Part shown: positions 9,501 through 18,256 of the stretch, in pieces | Numbering within the stretch: position 1 is the first letter of the stretch | Layout of the letters: each line of letters opens with the position of its first letter | Assembly: GCA_026399475.1 (NCBI GenBank) | Contig: JAPLQY010000020.1 | Location: 1 to 64,000 of the forward strand | Direction of reading: 5' to 3' | DNA length: 64,000 nucleotides | DNA from: Rhodocyclales bacterium | GTDB lineage: Bacteria; Pseudomonadota; Gammaproteobacteria; Burkholderiales; Rhodocyclaceae | Position numbers and translations under genes: made by a program | Notes under the pieces: model-generated | Told to the model about the DNA's origin: nothing | The model's database searches: none | Seen by the model: the letters and a program-made list of their open reading frames with translations, nothing else

Positions 9501-10628
9501 CAGGGCAACGGCAGTGCGCAAAGCGAATCGGCGCACCCTCCCCTGCCCGCCGTGCAGTTCGATTTGCGCACCGCCGAGCTGGGGATGCTGGACAAGAACT
9601 TCCATGAAGTACGCATCAACGGCAGCCGGGCCGAGGGTGCCACCAGCACACGCTTCGAACTGAAGAGCCGCGAACTGGCCGGCAACTTTGAATGGAACAG
9701 TGCCGGCAGCGGCAAGCTGTCCGGGCGCATTGCCCAGTTCTCGATTCCTGAATCCGTCGCCGCACCGGCAGTCCTGCAGGCGAAGGCCAGCGAAGTCATC
9801 GACCGGATTCCCGCGCTCGACATCACGGTCGACCAGCTTTCGTTCAAGGACCGTGCGCTCGGCACCGTGCGCATCGCGGCGGAAAATCGTGAAGGCTACT
9901 GGAACACCAGGGTCGATGCGAAAAACGACGACGGCGCCCTCGAAGCCACCGGGCGCTGGCGTCCCAGCCCCACCCAGCCTGATACCCGCATCGAATTCAA
10001 ACTCAATGCAAAAAGCATCGAAAAACTTCTGGCGCGCATTGGCTACCCGGACACGGTAAGGCGCGGCAACGCCAACCTTGCCGGCAACCTGTCATGGAAC
10101 GGCTCACCCTTCACGATTGACTATCCGACCCTGAATGGCAGCCTCAAGCTCGATGCGTCCGGCGGACAGTTCATCAAGCTCGAGCCGGGTGTCGGCCGCC
10201 TGCTCGGAATCCTAAGCCTGCAATCCCTGCCGCGCCGCGTTACGCTCGATTTTCGGGATATCTTCAGCGAAGGATTTGCCTTCGACAACATCGGCGGCCA
10301 GTTTGCCGTCACGCGCGGCGTGATGGAGACGAAAGAACTGCAGATACAGGGGCCGTCGGCAAAGGTTTTGATGAGCGGCGCGGTCAATCTCGGCGCGGAA
10401 ACGCAGAACCTCAAGGTGCGCGTGCAACCCGCAGTGGGCGAATCGATTGCGGTCGGCGCCATGATCGCCAACCCGATCGCCGGAGTGGTAGTCTGGGCTG
10501 CACAAAAAATACTCAAAGACCCGCTCGATCAGGCCTTTGCCTTCGAGTACGCGGTGAGCGGAAGCTGGGCCGACCCGAAAGTGGAAAAACTGGGCCAGGC
10601 GCAACCGAAAACCGAGGAAAAGAAATGA
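6588..10628 (+). CDS. yhdP: YhdP/AsmA-family envelope lipid-transfer protein
   Basis: About 1346 residues. A single N-terminal membrane segment (LLWTMTLGYFAFALLLLALR) is followed by a very long periplasmic beta-rich body with the DUF3971 start (ISAAVNRPVGIRRIEAHWAG) and an AsmA-like C-terminus (LDASGGQFIKLEPGVGRLLG, VMSGAVNLGAE-type). Proteins of this TIGR02099 group bridge the inner and outer membranes and move phospholipid outwards (shown for E. coli YhdP/TamB/YdbH). The start is uncertain: no ATG fits between the glnE start and the membrane segment, so the TTG at 6588 is my choice. The stop overlaps the next start (ATGA). Confidence 0.85.
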   Translation: MGKGAPPTSPSIISQLLSRLRRLPQARPWLGVLLRVLLWTMTLGYFAFALLLLALRYAILPQIESYRGDVEQMISAAVNRPVGIRRIEAHWAGLRPALNLEGFEIRDTQGRRALGFDQVEAELAWSSLWHFQLRLARLELNAPTLLLRRDDKGRFFAAGLEITPQAGDEDDFTDWLLAQDRVIIRDASIAWQDELRAAPPLELKHLNLQLDNSGSRHRFGLTAEPPRQLAARIDIRGDFTGRDLDQLDVWKGEVYAELDYADLAGWRTWVDYPVALPQGSGALRLWLGFAHKQLVSTTADVRLANVRLQLRPDLPELDLLRLEGRLAGRRLDDGFEAELKHFTLATLDGLSLQPTDLKIAWKEAAANRPPQGTASANGLDLDALARLAAHLPLDDATRARLARHAPRGRVFDLKLDWKGAPENPGGLQTWSIKSRFEGLGLTTLGPVPGISGINGRIDGNDKKGTLLLDGQRAAFQLPTVFADPKLELEAFAADLDWRTGTSDADGLRVNLHKASFHNKDAAGEASGSWRALDGGPGALDLDARLTRGSGDAVWRYMPLAVGKDVRNWLRAAIIGGKATDTTLKLRGDLREFPFRGGKGGVFTVRGKFRDASLRYAASWPEINDIEGELLFEGARMLITGNSGKIFGVGLREVRAEIADIEQVEEALSVTGKAAGPTAEFLRFIEASPVGERIEHFTEDMRAEGNGELDLKLSLPLRRMTNSKVDGSYRFDDNRLTVDNDLPPLADVRGALRFSADHLEARGIRGTLLGSPLNVDVKTAGDGNVQVNASGDVSIATLRRQFPQPVFDHLAGSVKWTGSVRVRKKSAEVKLTSNLIGLSSSLPEPFNKSATDALAFSFERKPPPDTTARTGTRAGAANETNAGARGAVAKAPTTAAAARPVTPGAAQDMFDISLGRALRFQIVRRHDVNPPVITRGLLAVGDVSTGLPERSLVVAVNLPRINADFWRSLLVSQGNGSAQSESAHPPLPAVQFDLRTAELGMLDKNFHEVRINGSRAEGATSTRFELKSRELAGNFEWNSAGSGKLSGRIAQFSIPESVAAPAVLQAKASEVIDRIPALDITVDQLSFKDRALGTVRIAAENREGYWNTRVDAKNDDGALEATGRWRPSPTQPDTRIEFKLNAKSIEKLLARIGYPDTVRRGNANLAGNLSWNGSPFTIDYPTLNGSLKLDASGGQFIKLEPGVGRLLGILSLQSLPRRVTLDFRDIFSEGFAFDNIGGQFAVTRGVMETKELQIQGPSAKVLMSGAVNLGAETQNLKVRVQPAVGESIAVGAMIANPIAGVVVWAAQKILKDPLDQAFAFEYAVSGSWADPKVEKLGQAQPKTEEKK

Positions 10629-11494
10629 ATACGAAGTATCAGTGGAGGCTAACGCCAGATTCATCGGCGTTAAGCGTAGCGGCCGTAACTAAGATCGCCG
10701 CAGTACAGATGATTTCGGGACCGGACGTGGCGCCCAATCTGACTACCGCCGGCCGCCTGATCGCCGAGGCGGCGGCGGCCGGCGCGCAGCTTGTCGCCCT
10801 GCCGGAATATTTTCCGCTGATCGGCGCCACGGATGCGGACCGACTCGCGGCACGCGAGGTGGATGGCGACGGCCCGATCCAGGATTTTCTGGCTCAGGCT
10901 GCGCGCCGGCACGGCCTGTGGCTGGTCGGCGGCTCCATTCCGCTAATGGCCGACAACCCCGCCAAGCTGCGCAACAGCTGTCTGGTGTTTGATCCGCAAG
11001 GTCGTCGGGAGGCGCGTTACGACAAGATCCATCTGTTTGGCTTCAGGAAGGGAGACGAAGCTTACGACGAAGCCGCCACCATAGAACGCGGCGATCAGGT
11101 CGTGGCATTCGACTCGCCACTCGGACGCATCGGCATCGCCATCTGCTATGACCTGCGCTTTCCGGAACTCTTCCGCGCCATGGCTCAGTTACCAAACCCG
11201 ATCGATTTGCTGGTGCTGCCCGCCGCATTCACCGAAACCACCGGCCGCGCCCACTGGGAAATGCTGCTGCGCGCCCGCGCCGTGGAGAACCAGTGTTATG
11301 TCCTGGCTGCGGCACAAGGCGGCCAGCACCCCAACGGACGCATGACCCACGGCAACAGCATGGTCATCGACCCCTGGGGCGAAGTGCTGGCTCGCATGGA
11401 AAAGGGGGAGGGCGTGGTCGTCGGCGAACTCGACCACCAGCGCATTGTCGACATCAGGGCCAGTCTGCCGGCGCTGAAACACCGCATACTGTAA
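10625..11494 (+). CDS. Carbon-nitrogen hydrolase (Nit/omega-amidase family) with repeat-derived N-terminus
   Basis: 289 residues. The Glu-Lys-Cys triad of the nitrilase superfamily is visible: [16 protein letters not shown] and [12 protein letters not shown], plus [15 protein letters not shown]. Betaproteobacterial neighbours of yhdP and tldD of this type resemble Nit1, which repairs deaminated glutathione, but omega-amidase activity is equally possible. The only plausible start is the ATG at 10625, with GAGGAAAAGAA before it, and it overlaps the yhdP stop. Homologues usually begin at TKIAAVQM; the roughly 23 extra residues ahead of that are encoded by the structured repeat (copy A). Confidence 0.88.
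   Translation: MNTKYQWRLTPDSSALSVAAVTKIAAVQMISGPDVAPNLTTAGRLIAEAAAAGAQLVALPEYFPLIGATDADRLAAREVDGDGPIQDFLAQAARRHGLWLVGGSIPLMADNPAKLRNSCLVFDPQGRREARYDKIHLFGFRKGDEAYDEAATIERGDQVVAFDSPLGRIGIAICYDLRFPELFRAMAQLPNPIDLLVLPAAFTETTGRAHWEMLLRARAVENQCYVLAAAQGGQHPNGRMTHGNSMVIDPWGEVLARMEKGEGVVVGELDHQRIVDIRASLPALKHRIL
10632..10693 (+). repeat. Structured intergenic-type repeat, copy A (inside the nitrilase gene 5' end)
   Basis: Shares CAGTG-x-AGGCTAACG, then a 7-bp stem TAACGCC (10650-10656) / GGCGTTA (10666-10672) with a 9-nt loop, then AGCGGCCG and CTAAG with the two copies at 61127-61275. Here it lies within the coding region right after the start codon, so its bases are translated as part of the amidase N-terminus. 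Confidence 0.8.
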
Positions 11495-11514
11495 AAAATT
11501 CCACGAGGACAGCC

Positions 11515-12984
11515 ATGAACGCTCCCGCCAGCCCCATTCCCCACTTCGAGATCGCTGAACAAATCCTGCTCAAGCCCCACGGCCTGGCGCCGCACCTGCT
11601 TGAGCGCGTGTTCGGTCAACTGTTCGGCAATCACGTCGATTACGCCGACCTGTATTTTCAGTACGCCCGCTCCGAGGCCTGGAGCCTGGAAGAAGGCATC
11701 GTCAAATCCGGCAGTTTCAATATCGAACAGGGCGTCGGCGTGCGCGCGCTGTCCGGCGAAAAAACCGCCTTTGCCTACTCCGACGACATCAGCCTGGCCG
11801 CGCTCAGTGCAGCAGCAGGCACCACCCGCGCAATTGCCGCCGCGGGCGCCCAGCGCCTTGCGCCGCTGCTGAGTCGCAGCAAGCAGCCGACCGCACTCTA
11901 CGCGGCGAACGATCCCATCGCGTCGCTCGACGATGCCGCCAAGGTGAAACTGCTGGAACGCCTCGAAGCCATGGCGCGCGCCGCAGACCCCCGGGTCAAG
12001 GAAGTCATGGCCAGCATCGCCGGCACCTGGGAAGTAGTGCTGGTGGCCCGCTCCGATGGCCGCATGGCGGCCGACGTGAGACCGCTGGTGCGCATTTCCA
12101 TTTCCGTCATCATGGAGGACGGGGCTGGCACTGCCCGGCGCCGCGAGCAGGGTTCCGCGGGTGGTGGCGGGCGCTTCGACTACGCCTATTTCACCGATGC
12201 CGTGCTGCATGACTACGCCACGCGCGCCGTGCATCAGGCCAGCGTCAATCTTGCCGCCAAGCCTGCTCCGGCCGGCGAGATGACGGTAGTACTGGGCCCC
12301 GGCTGGCCCGGCATCCTGCTCCACGAAGCAGTCGGCCACGGCCTCGAAGGCGACTTCAACCGCAAGGGAAGTTCCACCTTTGCCGGGCGCATCGGCCAGC
12401 GTGTAGCGGCGAAAGGCGTCACCGTGGTGGACGATGGCACGATTGCCGACCGCCGCGGCTCCCTGACCATCGATGACGAAGGCAACCCGACGCAGCGTAC
12501 CGTATTGATCGAAGACGGTATTCTCGTCGGCTACCTGCAGGATACGCTGAACGCGCGCCTGATGAATGTCGGTCCAACCGGCAACGGCCGCCGCGAGTCC
12601 TTTGCCCACCTGCCGCTGCCGCGCATGACCAACACCACGATGCTCAATGGCAGCCACGATCCCGAAGAGATCATCAAGTCGGTGAAGAAGGGCCTCTATG
12701 CCGCGAACTTCGGCGGCGGCCAGGTGGATATCACCAGCGGCAAATTCGTCTTTTCAACCGCCGAGGCCTACCTGATCGAGAACGGCAGGATCACCACGCC
12801 GGTCAAGGGCGCCACGCTGATCGGCAGTGGTCCCGAGGCGATGATGCGCGTTTCGATGATAGGCAACGACATGGCCCTCGATTCTGGCGTCGGCACCTGC
12901 GGCAAGGAAGGCCAGAGCGTGCCGGTCGGCGTGGGCCAGCCGACGGTACGTATCGATGGGCTGACGGTGGGCGGGACGGGCTAG
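11515..12984 (+). CDS. tldD: Metalloprotease TldD
   Basis: 489 residues, close to E. coli TldD (481). The zinc site [18 protein letters not shown] (HExxxH) and the C-terminal [20 protein letters not shown]-like segment (here [17 protein letters not shown]) are clear. TldD pairs with PmbA/TldE to form a cytosolic protease that processes small modified peptides and antitoxins such as CcdA; no pmbA is visible here. The ATG follows a GAGGA ribosome site 20 nt after the amidase stop, so it is probably co-transcribed with yhdP and the amidase. Confidence 0.95.
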   Translation: MNAPASPIPHFEIAEQILLKPHGLAPHLLERVFGQLFGNHVDYADLYFQYARSEAWSLEEGIVKSGSFNIEQGVGVRALSGEKTAFAYSDDISLAALSAAAGTTRAIAAAGAQRLAPLLSRSKQPTALYAANDPIASLDDAAKVKLLERLEAMARAADPRVKEVMASIAGTWEVVLVARSDGRMAADVRPLVRISISVIMEDGAGTARRREQGSAGGGGRFDYAYFTDAVLHDYATRAVHQASVNLAAKPAPAGEMTVVLGPGWPGILLHEAVGHGLEGDFNRKGSSTFAGRIGQRVAAKGVTVVDDGTIADRRGSLTIDDEGNPTQRTVLIEDGILVGYLQDTLNARLMNVGPTGNGRRESFAHLPLPRMTNTTMLNGSHDPEEIIKSVKKGLYAANFGGGQVDITSGKFVFSTAEAYLIENGRITTPVKGATLIGSGPEAMMRVSMIGNDMALDSGVGTCGKEGQSVPVGVGQPTVRIDGLTVGGTG

Positions 12985-12993
12985 GAAACGCTC

Positions 12994-13009
12994 GGCAGCC
13001 CCTGCTGCC
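12994..13009. terminator. Short hairpin between convergent tldD and GGDEF gene
   Basis: GGCAGC-CCCT-GCTGCC forms a 6-bp stem with a 4-nt loop in the 27-bp gap between two convergent stops. There is no long T tract, so termination is only suggested. Confidence 0.4.
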
Positions 13010-13011
13010 CT

Positions 13012-13956
13012 TCAACCGGCGACTTCAACCCGGTCGCGGCCGTCTTCCTTGGCGCGCCGCAAGGCGGCATCAACGCGGGAAACCAGTTCGTCGAGCGATT
13101 CGCCGCGGAACATCTGGGCCACACCGCAACTGAGCGTCACACCCTCACCCGTCGGCAGCCCGCTACCGATCGCCACCATTTCGCGCAAACGCTCGGCGAT
13201 CGGCAGAGCCTCATCCAGGCTCGTATGCGGCAGCAGGATCAAGAATTCCTCACCGCCGTAGCGGACAATCAGGTCCTGGGGGCGCAAACCGTCGACCAGG
13301 CGGCGCGCCATGCGACGCAACACGGCATCGCCGGCGAGGTGGCCGAAGCGCTCATTGAAACGCCTGAAAAAATCGATGTCGGCGATGACCAGGCAGAGTG
13401 GGTCGCCGTCGCGCTCGCAGCGGGCGATGGCCCGCGGAAAGGCCTCAAGCGCCCAGCGTCGGTTGTGGATCCCGGTCAGCGCATCCACGCTCACTGCGTG
13501 TTCGAATTCGAGACTCTGGCTCTGAGCGGAAACCAGCGCCTGATTGTTGTCGCGCATGCGCCCGGAAAGGATGGCCAGGAGGTTGCGCGCCACGCCGTGG
13601 GAGCAATCCACCAGCGACCAGAGCACCTCCTGTGGCACCACCAGGAGTCGCGTGTCCTTTGCCGCCAGCACCAGGGCCGAGGCGGCCTGACCATCCAGCA
13701 GCGACATCTCGCCGACGCAATCGCCGGCACCGAACACCGCATGCGCAGGCAAGCTGCGATCGTTCAGATAAACGCGCAACTCGCCGTCAAGAACCAGATA
13801 CAGGTGGCTGTTGGCCGCACCAGCTTCGAGCAGGTGCTCGCCTCGTTCCAGGTTCAGGCGATGGCAGTGGTCGAGCAGGTGCTCGATGCTTTCCAGGCTG
13901 ACGTTGGCGAACAAATTGGCGTGTTCGAGATGCTGACGGTCTTCGTTATCGATCAT
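13012..13956 (-). CDS. Diguanylate cyclase with N-terminal cNMP-binding-type domain
   Basis: 314 residues from the ATG at 13956 (MIDNEDRQ, preceded by AGGTGA); an in-frame ATG at 13995 is less likely. Residues 10-125 are a cyclic-nucleotide-binding beta-barrel (LEAGAANSHLYLVLDGELRV, GAGDCVGEMSLLDGQ), followed by a GGDEF domain whose active site reads GGEEF. RPQD five residues before GGEEF is an intact inhibitory I-site. The predicted role is c-di-GMP synthesis gated by a small ligand; the ligand cannot be read from the sequence. It is monocistronic and divergent from the HAD gene across a 267-bp gap that shows no convincing gene. Confidence 0.88.
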   Translation of the reverse strand: MIDNEDRQHLEHANLFANVSLESIEHLLDHCHRLNLERGEHLLEAGAANSHLYLVLDGELRVYLNDRSLPAHAVFGAGDCVGEMSLLDGQAASALVLAAKDTRLLVVPQEVLWSLVDCSHGVARNLLAILSGRMRDNNQALVSAQSQSLEFEHAVSVDALTGIHNRRWALEAFPRAIARCERDGDPLCLVIADIDFFRRFNERFGHLAGDAVLRRMARRLVDGLRPQDLIVRYGGEEFLILLPHTSLDEALPIAERLREMVAIGSGLPTGEGVTLSCGVAQMFRGESLDELVSRVDAALRRAKEDGRDRVEVAG

Positions 13957-14223
13957 GGCGTCACCTGATTTCCCCTGTCTCCGTATGGACAGCATAAATC
14001 AAAATGGCGCAGGCTTTCGCGGCAACGTGTGCTTTGCCTGACAAGCGGTAGCCATGCCCAGCCCAAAGGCACGGATGGGTTATCATGTCGCCCGACTGCC
14101 GCACGAAAAAAAACAGAATGAGGACCGCGCGGCTCCACGCCGGAAACTGCCTGCAAAAATGCTCTCGATTCCCATAACCGGTACGGCGGAACTCCGTCGC
14201 ATCAGATAGATATCTACACACAA

Positions 14224-14892
14224 ATGTTATTTGTTATCGATTTTGATGGCACTCTGGCGCGAAAGGATACGGTCGACACGCTCCTCGAGCAGTTCGCGCC
14301 TGCCGCATGGAAGGATGTCGAGCAGAAATGGTTGCTGGGACACATTACTGCGGTGGAGTGCATGGGACAGCAGATTCGCATGGTCCGGGCCAGCAGGGAA
14401 ACGCTGGAAGAATTCTTTCAGTCCATCGAACTCGATGCGTCCTTCCTGCCCTTCTACCATCATGTGTGCCGGCATGCCGCCGTGGCCATCGTCAGCGACG
14501 GCCTGGATCACCCGATTCAAATCGCCACGCACAAGGCCGGACTGCCCAACATCCCGGTATTTGCCAACCGGCTGCATTACGTCGCAAACGGAATCGACAT
14601 CTCCTTTCCTCATCTCGACACCCATTGCGCGGCCGGCAACGGCGTCTGCAAATGCGCCGTGGCGCGCGACCTGGCGCAGCCTCTGGGCGGGCCGATGGTG
14701 CTGATCGGCGACGGCAAGTCCGATACTTGCCTGGCGCACCGCGCCGATATCGTGTTCGCCAAGAAATCCCTGCGCCGATATTGCGAGGAGCAGGGCATCG
14801 AGCACATTCCCTTCGACAGCTTCGCCGACGTACTGGCGGTCGTAAGAAAATGGGATGTGCATCCTCCCGAAAGACTTTCCCTTGTCGCCTGA
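14224..14892 (+). CDS. HAD-IB family phosphatase (MtnX/SerB-like)
   Basis: 222 residues. Motif I DFDGT (D6, D8), motif II IVSDG (S91) and motif IV GDGKSD (162-167) are all intact, so it should be an active phosphomonoesterase of the phosphoserine/MtnX group. The substrate is unknown. It opens a five-gene set on plus (phosphatase, aminotransferase, hydrolase, GNAT, arginase-fold), with 33 bp to the next gene. The ribosome site before the ATG at 14224 is weak. No mtn gene lies beside it, although mtnA sits 14 kb away, so a methionine-salvage role is not supported by context. Confidence 0.85.
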   Translation: MLFVIDFDGTLARKDTVDTLLEQFAPAAWKDVEQKWLLGHITAVECMGQQIRMVRASRETLEEFFQSIELDASFLPFYHHVCRHAAVAIVSDGLDHPIQIATHKAGLPNIPVFANRLHYVANGIDISFPHLDTHCAAGNGVCKCAVARDLAQPLGGPMVLIGDGKSDTCLAHRADIVFAKKSLRRYCEEQGIEHIPFDSFADVLAVVRKWDVHPPERLSLVA

Positions 14893-14925
14893 ACGGAAGC
14901 CCTGACCGCCTTACCCGGATCACCC

Positions 14926-16299
14926 ATGGACCGAAAAAACCTGACCCTGCTGGAAAAGGACGCGCGCTACTGTTCCTACGGCGACACCGTGCATTACGCC
15001 GATCCGCCCAAGGTGTTCGCTTCCTGCAATGGAAGTTATCTGTACGACGAGGACAACACGCCGTATCTCGACCTGCAGATGTGGTATTCGGCCGTCAACT
15101 TCGGCTACAAGAATCAGCGCCTGAGCGACGCGCTCAAGCGCCAGATCGACACCCTGCCGCAACTGGCCTGCCAGTACCTGCACAAGGAGAAGGTCGAACT
15201 GGCCGAGACCCTGTGCAGCTACATCGAGGAGAAGTACGGCGTCAAGGGTCGCGTGCATTTCAACGTCGGCGGCGCGCAGGCGGTGGATGATTCGCTCAAG
15301 ATCGTGCGCAACCACACCGGCAAGACGATGCAGTTCGCCTTCATGGGCGGCTACCACGGTCGCAGCCTGGGCGCTTCGGCAATCACCTCGAGCTACCGCT
15401 ACCGTCGCCGCTACGGGCACTTTGCCGACCGCGCCCACTTCGTACCCTTCCCCTACTGCTTCCGCTGCCCCTACGGCATGAAAGTGGAAAGCTGCAACAC
15501 CTACTGCCATCATGAGTTCGAGCGCCTGTTCGAAACCGAATACAACTCGTTCTGGGATGACAAGGTCGGCGAATGCGAATTCGGAGCCTTTTACATCGAG
15601 ACCATCCAGGGCACCGGCGGCTACGTCGTGCCGCCCGAGGGCTACATGCAGAAACTCGCCAAAACACTCAAGGAACGCAACATCCTGCTGGTCGTCGATG
15701 AAATCCAGATGGGTGTCTATCGCACGGGCAAGCTGTGGTCGTGGGAAAACTTCGGCATCGTTCCGGACGTGTTCATTTTCGGCAAGGCCATCACCAATGG
15801 CCTCAATCCGATTTCCGGCATCTGGGCCCGTGAGGAACTGATCAACCCGGAAAAATTCCCGCCCGGTTCGACCCATTCCACCTTTGCCTCCAACCCACTG
15901 GGAACGGCCTGTGCGCTGGAAGTGCTGCGCATGACCCAGGAAAAGGATTTCGAGCCGGAAATTCGCGCCCGGGGGGCCTATTTCCTGAAGAAGATAGAGG
16001 AACTCAAGAGACGCTGGAAAGTCGTGGGCGACGTCAGCGGCATCGGCATGGCCCTGCGCATCGAACTGTGCGAAGCCGACGGCTTCACTCCCAGCCGGAA
16101 ACTTGCGGATCGCGTTTTCAACGAAGGCCTCAAGGGCGACCTGCTGGTGGGCGACAAGAAGTATGGCCTGGTGCTCGACATCGGCGGCTACTACAAGAAC
16201 GTCATTACCCTGGCACCCTCCTTGCTGATTACCGAGGAGGAAATCGATCTCGGGATAACCCTGCTCGAAATAGTGCTGCGTCGCTGCGGCGCGGTGTAA
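14926..16299 (+). CDS. Class III PLP-dependent aminotransferase with a four-cysteine insert
   Basis: 457 residues, full length for the ornithine/GABA aminotransferase fold. FNVGGAQAVDDSLK, the DEIQMG motif (259-264) and the PLP lysine K287 in FGKAITNG are present. Unusual is a C-x2-C-x8-C-x3-C cluster at 178, 181, 190 and 194 (YCFRCPYG, SCNTYC), which could bind a metal or form disulfides. The family covers omega-amino acid, diamine and phospholyase substrates, so specificity is open. It lies between the phosphatase and the hydrolase in one direction; the next ATG is 10 nt after the stop. Confidence 0.85.
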   Translation: MDRKNLTLLEKDARYCSYGDTVHYADPPKVFASCNGSYLYDEDNTPYLDLQMWYSAVNFGYKNQRLSDALKRQIDTLPQLACQYLHKEKVELAETLCSYIEEKYGVKGRVHFNVGGAQAVDDSLKIVRNHTGKTMQFAFMGGYHGRSLGASAITSSYRYRRRYGHFADRAHFVPFPYCFRCPYGMKVESCNTYCHHEFERLFETEYNSFWDDKVGECEFGAFYIETIQGTGGYVVPPEGYMQKLAKTLKERNILLVVDEIQMGVYRTGKLWSWENFGIVPDVFIFGKAITNGLNPISGIWAREELINPEKFPPGSTHSTFASNPLGTACALEVLRMTQEKDFEPEIRARGAYFLKKIEELKRRWKVVGDVSGIGMALRIELCEADGFTPSRKLADRVFNEGLKGDLLVGDKKYGLVLDIGGYYKNVITLAPSLLITEEEIDLGITLLEIVLRRCGAV

Positions 16300-16309
16300 G
16301 CTGCGCCTT

Positions 16310-17167
16310 ATGTCTTTAGCCATACAGCAGCAATTGGGGGCCACGGGCTTCTATGAAAAGCATGGCGACGATGCCGTGCTGCTGGTGCATGGGCTCACCG
16401 GAACGCCGACGGAAATGCGCGCCGTGTCCAAGCGGCTGGGCCGGCAGGGCTTCAGCGTGATGTGCCCGCAACTGGCCGGCCATTGCGGCAGCATCGGCGC
16501 GCTCAAGCGCTCGAAATGGCAGGACTGGTACAAGACTGTCGAGCAGGCCTTCGAGGCGCTCAAGCTGACACACGAACGCGTCTATGTGACAGGCCTGTCG
16601 ATGGGCGCGCTGATGGCGCTCAAACTGGCGGAAGAGAAGGGTTCGCGCGTTGCCGGTCTTGGACTGCTGTCCACCACCTTTTTCTACGATGGCTGGAACA
16701 TGCCGCACCAGCGACGCAAATGGCTGCTGCCCGTGGTGCTCTACAGTCCATTGCGCTATCTTGTCTCCTGGAAGGAAACCGCCCCCTACGGCATCAAGTG
16801 CGAGCGCACGCGAGCCATGGTACATACGGTGCTGACCAATCGCGACGCACAGGCTGCCGAGAAAGTCGGTATTTTCCGCACTCCGGCGGTGACCATCCAC
16901 GAAAGCATCCGGCTGATTCGCGCAACGCGAAAAGCTCTCCCGGGGGTACATGCGCCAACCCTGATCGTACATGCCAACGAGGATGACATGGCCAGCGTCA
17001 AGAATGCACACTACGTGCTCAAACACATCTCTTCGCGCAAGGTGGAAACCTTTTTTGTCGACGACAGCTATCACGTGTTGACGCTGGACAAACGCAAGTA
17101 CGACATTGCCCACCGGCTCGGCGATTTTTTCCATGGCTGCACCGCCCGGCAGCCAGTAGCTGCCTAA
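16310..17167 (+). CDS. Alpha/beta hydrolase, carboxylesterase/monoacylglycerol-lipase type
   Basis: 285 residues. LLVHGLTGTPTEM forms the oxyanion strand, GLSMG (95-99) is the nucleophile elbow with S97, NEDD near 223 supplies the acid and DSYHVLTLD the histidine. The overall pattern matches Est30-like esterases. It starts 10 nt after the aminotransferase, consistent with translational coupling. In this set it may release or transfer an acyl group, but that is inference from context. Confidence 0.82.
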   Translation: MSLAIQQQLGATGFYEKHGDDAVLLVHGLTGTPTEMRAVSKRLGRQGFSVMCPQLAGHCGSIGALKRSKWQDWYKTVEQAFEALKLTHERVYVTGLSMGALMALKLAEEKGSRVAGLGLLSTTFFYDGWNMPHQRRKWLLPVVLYSPLRYLVSWKETAPYGIKCERTRAMVHTVLTNRDAQAAEKVGIFRTPAVTIHESIRLIRATRKALPGVHAPTLIVHANEDDMASVKNAHYVLKHISSRKVETFFVDDSYHVLTLDKRKYDIAHRLGDFFHGCTARQPVAA

Positions 17168-17206
17168 GAAATCCGCTTTCCGGTGGACATCGACCGGGAA
17201 TCCTTA

Positions 17207-18256
17207 ATGCATAATCTGATCGAGCCGCCGTCGCTGCTCGCCTGGTTTCTCGGCCATCCACCGGAAGGATTTTCCAGTCACCCGCTCAGTGGTGCGACGC
17301 CGGCATTTTCCACGAAATTCGATCTGACCACGACCATGGAAACGGAGCAGCGCCGCTGGCTGACAAGGCTTCCGTTCTGGAAACATTGGCAAGGCCTGTT
17401 GCAAGCCCGCACCCTGTTCGTCGGCAGCACGGTGACCGAATACGCGCCGCTGCCTGCCGAACCCGCAGCCGCCGTGCTGGTCGCGGAACTGCTGCGCGCC
17501 GCACGGAACTTCCCGTTTCTGATCATCAAGGACATTCCCTGCGAACCGGTACTGGTGGGCAAGGCCGCCATGGACTACAACCGGGACTTGCTCGCAAGCT
17601 GCGAACAAGCCGGCTTCCTGCGGGTTGCAGGCCAGGCGCTGGCCTTTGTCCCGATTGATTTCGATTCCATCGGAAGCTTCCTCGCCCGCATGTCGCATTC
17701 GCGGCGCAAGGGCATACGGCGCAAGCTCAAAAGCCGCGACGACCTGACGATTCAGGCGCTTCCGGCGGGCGGCCCCGGGTTCGCGGACGAAGCCTTTCTG
17801 GCAGAGCTTTACCGGCTGTATCGCAATGTCTACGACCAGAGCGAGATTCACTTCGACTTGCTCTCCGCTGACTTTTTTCGCAGCGTTCTGCAAGACGCCG
17901 CCAGCGGCGGCGTGGTATTCCTCTATCGCGCCGAAGGGAGGGTGATAGGCTACAACCTCTGCTTTGAATCGAACGGCATGTTGATCGACAAGTACGTCGG
18001 CTTCGCCTATCCGCAGGCCAGGCACTTCAACCTCTACTGCGTCAGTTGGTTCCACAATCTGGAATACGCTGTGGCGCGAGGCTTGAAATGTTACGTCGCC
18101 GGCTGGACCGATCCGGAAATCAAGCGCCAGCTGGGGGCGCAATTCACCTTCACCCAGCACGCCGTGTATGTCCGCAATCCGATGCTGCGGCGCTTGCTGC
18201 GACCTCTCAAGCGCCTTTTCGAAGCGGATTCCCGGTGGCACCTGCAGGCCCGCTGA
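17207..18256 (+). CDS. FemAB/GNAT-type N-acyltransferase
   Basis: 349 residues from the ATG at 17207; a GTG at 17183 in the same frame is possible. The SHSRRKGIRRKLKSR stretch and the C-terminal IGYNLCFESNGMLIDKYVG, AVARGLKCYVAGWTDPEIKR pattern resemble the Acetyltransf_6/BioF2-like group, which attaches acyl or aminoacyl groups to amino substrates. No membrane segment is visible. It overlaps the start of the arginase-fold gene by 22 bp. The substrate is unknown. Confidence 0.75.
   Translation: MHNLIEPPSLLAWFLGHPPEGFSSHPLSGATPAFSTKFDLTTTMETEQRRWLTRLPFWKHWQGLLQARTLFVGSTVTEYAPLPAEPAAAVLVAELLRAARNFPFLIIKDIPCEPVLVGKAAMDYNRDLLASCEQAGFLRVAGQALAFVPIDFDSIGSFLARMSHSRRKGIRRKLKSRDDLTIQALPAGGPGFADEAFLAELYRLYRNVYDQSEIHFDLLSADFFRSVLQDAASGGVVFLYRAEGRVIGYNLCFESNGMLIDKYVGFAYPQARHFNLYCVSWFHNLEYAVARGLKCYVAGWTDPEIKRQLGAQFTFTQHAVYVRNPMLRRLLRPLKRLFEADSRWHLQAR

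Noticed and set aside
14054-14209. 51-codon basic frame (MPSPKARMGYHVARL...) before the HAD gene
   Set aside because: No ribosome site, no hydrophobic or known motif; lies in a promoter region.
14920-16344. Long minus-strand frame opposite the aminotransferase
   Set aside because: Mirror of a well-supported aminotransferase gene; no ribosome site or motif.
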